A DNA stretch of 64,000 bases. Origin: Blattamonas nauphoetae (taxonomy: Eukaryota; Preaxostyla; Oxymonadida). Both the position numbers and the translations under genes were made by a program. The DNA is taken from positions 1-64,000 of the forward strand of contig JARBJD010000139.1 of the NCBI GenBank assembly GCA_033064195.1, given 5' to 3'. Positions 63,328 to 64,000 of the stretch are shown in pieces. Every line of letters starts with the position of its first letter. Within the stretch, counting starts at the first letter, position 1. The notes under the pieces were generated by a model. It was not told where the DNA came from. It searched no databases and saw nothing but the letters and a program-made list of their open reading frames with translations.

Positions 63328-64000
63328 CCAAGATAGACGAGAAGGCAGCAGACAGATTTCTCCCACAAACCCGCGACGCTCGAAGGAAGTGGAGGAGAGC
63401 ATTCACGTTGTTGGACGAGTTTGCGGACGAACGGGGAATCTCTGACGAGGAGTTCGTTCACGGCGAAGGAGTCGAAGCTCACATGTTGAACTTCACGAAC
63501 TGGTTGTTTGATCAGTTCGGAGAGAAGAGGTCCACAATGGACATTGCTACTACTGTTCGCTCCACTTTGTGTCTCCTCAACCCAGGGACTCTTCGGGAAG
63601 ACTCGCCCACATGGAAGAAATGCCAAAAGGAAATCAACAAGAGGACCACTGCACCACCAAAGAGAAAGTATGATGTCATGTGGGACATTGAAACGTTATT
63701 CAAGTGGGCGGGGGAGAGCAGATGGAGAACAGAGCATAACTTCGCGCGTCAGCAGAGAAGAACACTCGCCTTGGTAATGGCTTTCACGTGTTTGAGACAA
63801 GCGGAGCTGCAAAGGCTCTCATGGGGAGATGTGACGTGGAAGCTAGACGTGGAGCCACCGAGAGCGGAATTACTCATGTCAGTCAAGCAGAACACCGACA
63901 AGAAGGTCTACAGAACAGTAACAGACATTCGCCAGAAGTCAATTTCCCCGTTCTGCGCACTCAACGACCACCAACAACGAGTTCTCACACTCTTCAATTC
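63328..64000 (+). mobile_element. DIRS-like element: tyrosine recombinase part (incomplete in window)
   Basis: A helical N-terminal segment is followed by the catalytic-domain start MAFTCLRQAELQRLSWGDV, which carries the first conserved Arg of tyrosine recombinases. The remaining catalytic residues lie beyond the window edge. This part separates DIRS-type elements from Gypsy/Copia types. Confidence 0.75.

Larger units (their letters stand above)
60235..64000 (+). mobile_element. DIRS-like tyrosine-recombinase retrotransposon, cut by the right window edge
   Basis: The parts in order are a gag-like frame, reverse transcriptase with RNase H, and a tyrosine recombinase instead of a DDE integrase, the arrangement of DIRS-type elements. 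The left boundary is set by where the host receptor gene loses its reading frame (60230-60240). The right end and the terminal repeats lie outside the window, so they cannot be compared. Parts sit in different reading frames, as is common in this family, with at most about one apparent break; long frames are largely open, so the copy looks young. Treated here as a resident element with no activity claimed. Confidence 0.85.

Noticed and set aside
1-64000. tRNA, rRNA, CRISPR arrays or bacterial operon signals
   Set aside because: No cloverleaf, rRNA-like stretch, spaced repeat array or Shine-Dalgarno pattern was seen; the introns show the DNA is eukaryotic.

Overview
The window reads as nuclear DNA of a protist with a compact genome, most like an oxymonad (Preaxostyla), and closest in style to Blattamonas nauphoetae. 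That placement comes from recalled protein families, not from a search. The supporting signs are: standard-code reading frames; short spliceosomal introns (31-190 nt); large families of beta-helix surface proteins ending in a kinase-like domain; expanded helical-repeat (ARM/HEAT-like) proteins of unknown function; and a flavodoxin-ferredoxin fusion of bacterial type. All 20 intron 5' ends I placed begin GTNTG. That rule also resolved several apparent frameshifts into clean introns.

Layout. 1-6574: two decayed beta-helix genes facing away from each other, with a palindrome-bearing gap between. 6840-10323: two helical-repeat genes on the + strand, the second starting with a Src-like N-myristoylation motif. 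10679-11695: a membrane-anchored flavodoxin/2[4Fe-4S] ferredoxin. 11738-12092: a mariner-type MITE. 12288-25590: one giant five-exon gene (4,328 predicted residues) with 25 tandem modules of about 95 residues, a charged coiled coil and three C-terminal repeats. 25884-33107: an intact 2,407-residue receptor-like protein (beta-helix, Ig-like repeats, TM, pseudokinase). 33715-48898: a tandem triplication of a divergent gene pair. All three minus-strand members are intact. The first plus-strand partner (36595-41972) is interrupted by a 399-bp MITE, the second (45209-45840) is an internal-deletion remnant, and the third is absent. 49069-54091: an ABCC/MRP-type ABC transporter (-). 54581-55873: a Cid1/TUTase-like nucleotidyltransferase. 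55991-60250: a second beta-helix/Ig-like receptor gene, cut off by a DIRS-like tyrosine-recombinase retroelement that runs from about 60235 past the right edge.

How the genes relate. I see no operon-like pathway. The themes are surface or receptor proteins, a probable cytoskeletal giant, redox and transport housekeeping, and strong turnover by tandem duplication, gene conversion and mobile elements. The most novel item is the giant modular protein; its repeat matches no domain I recognise, and a cytoskeletal role is an inference only.
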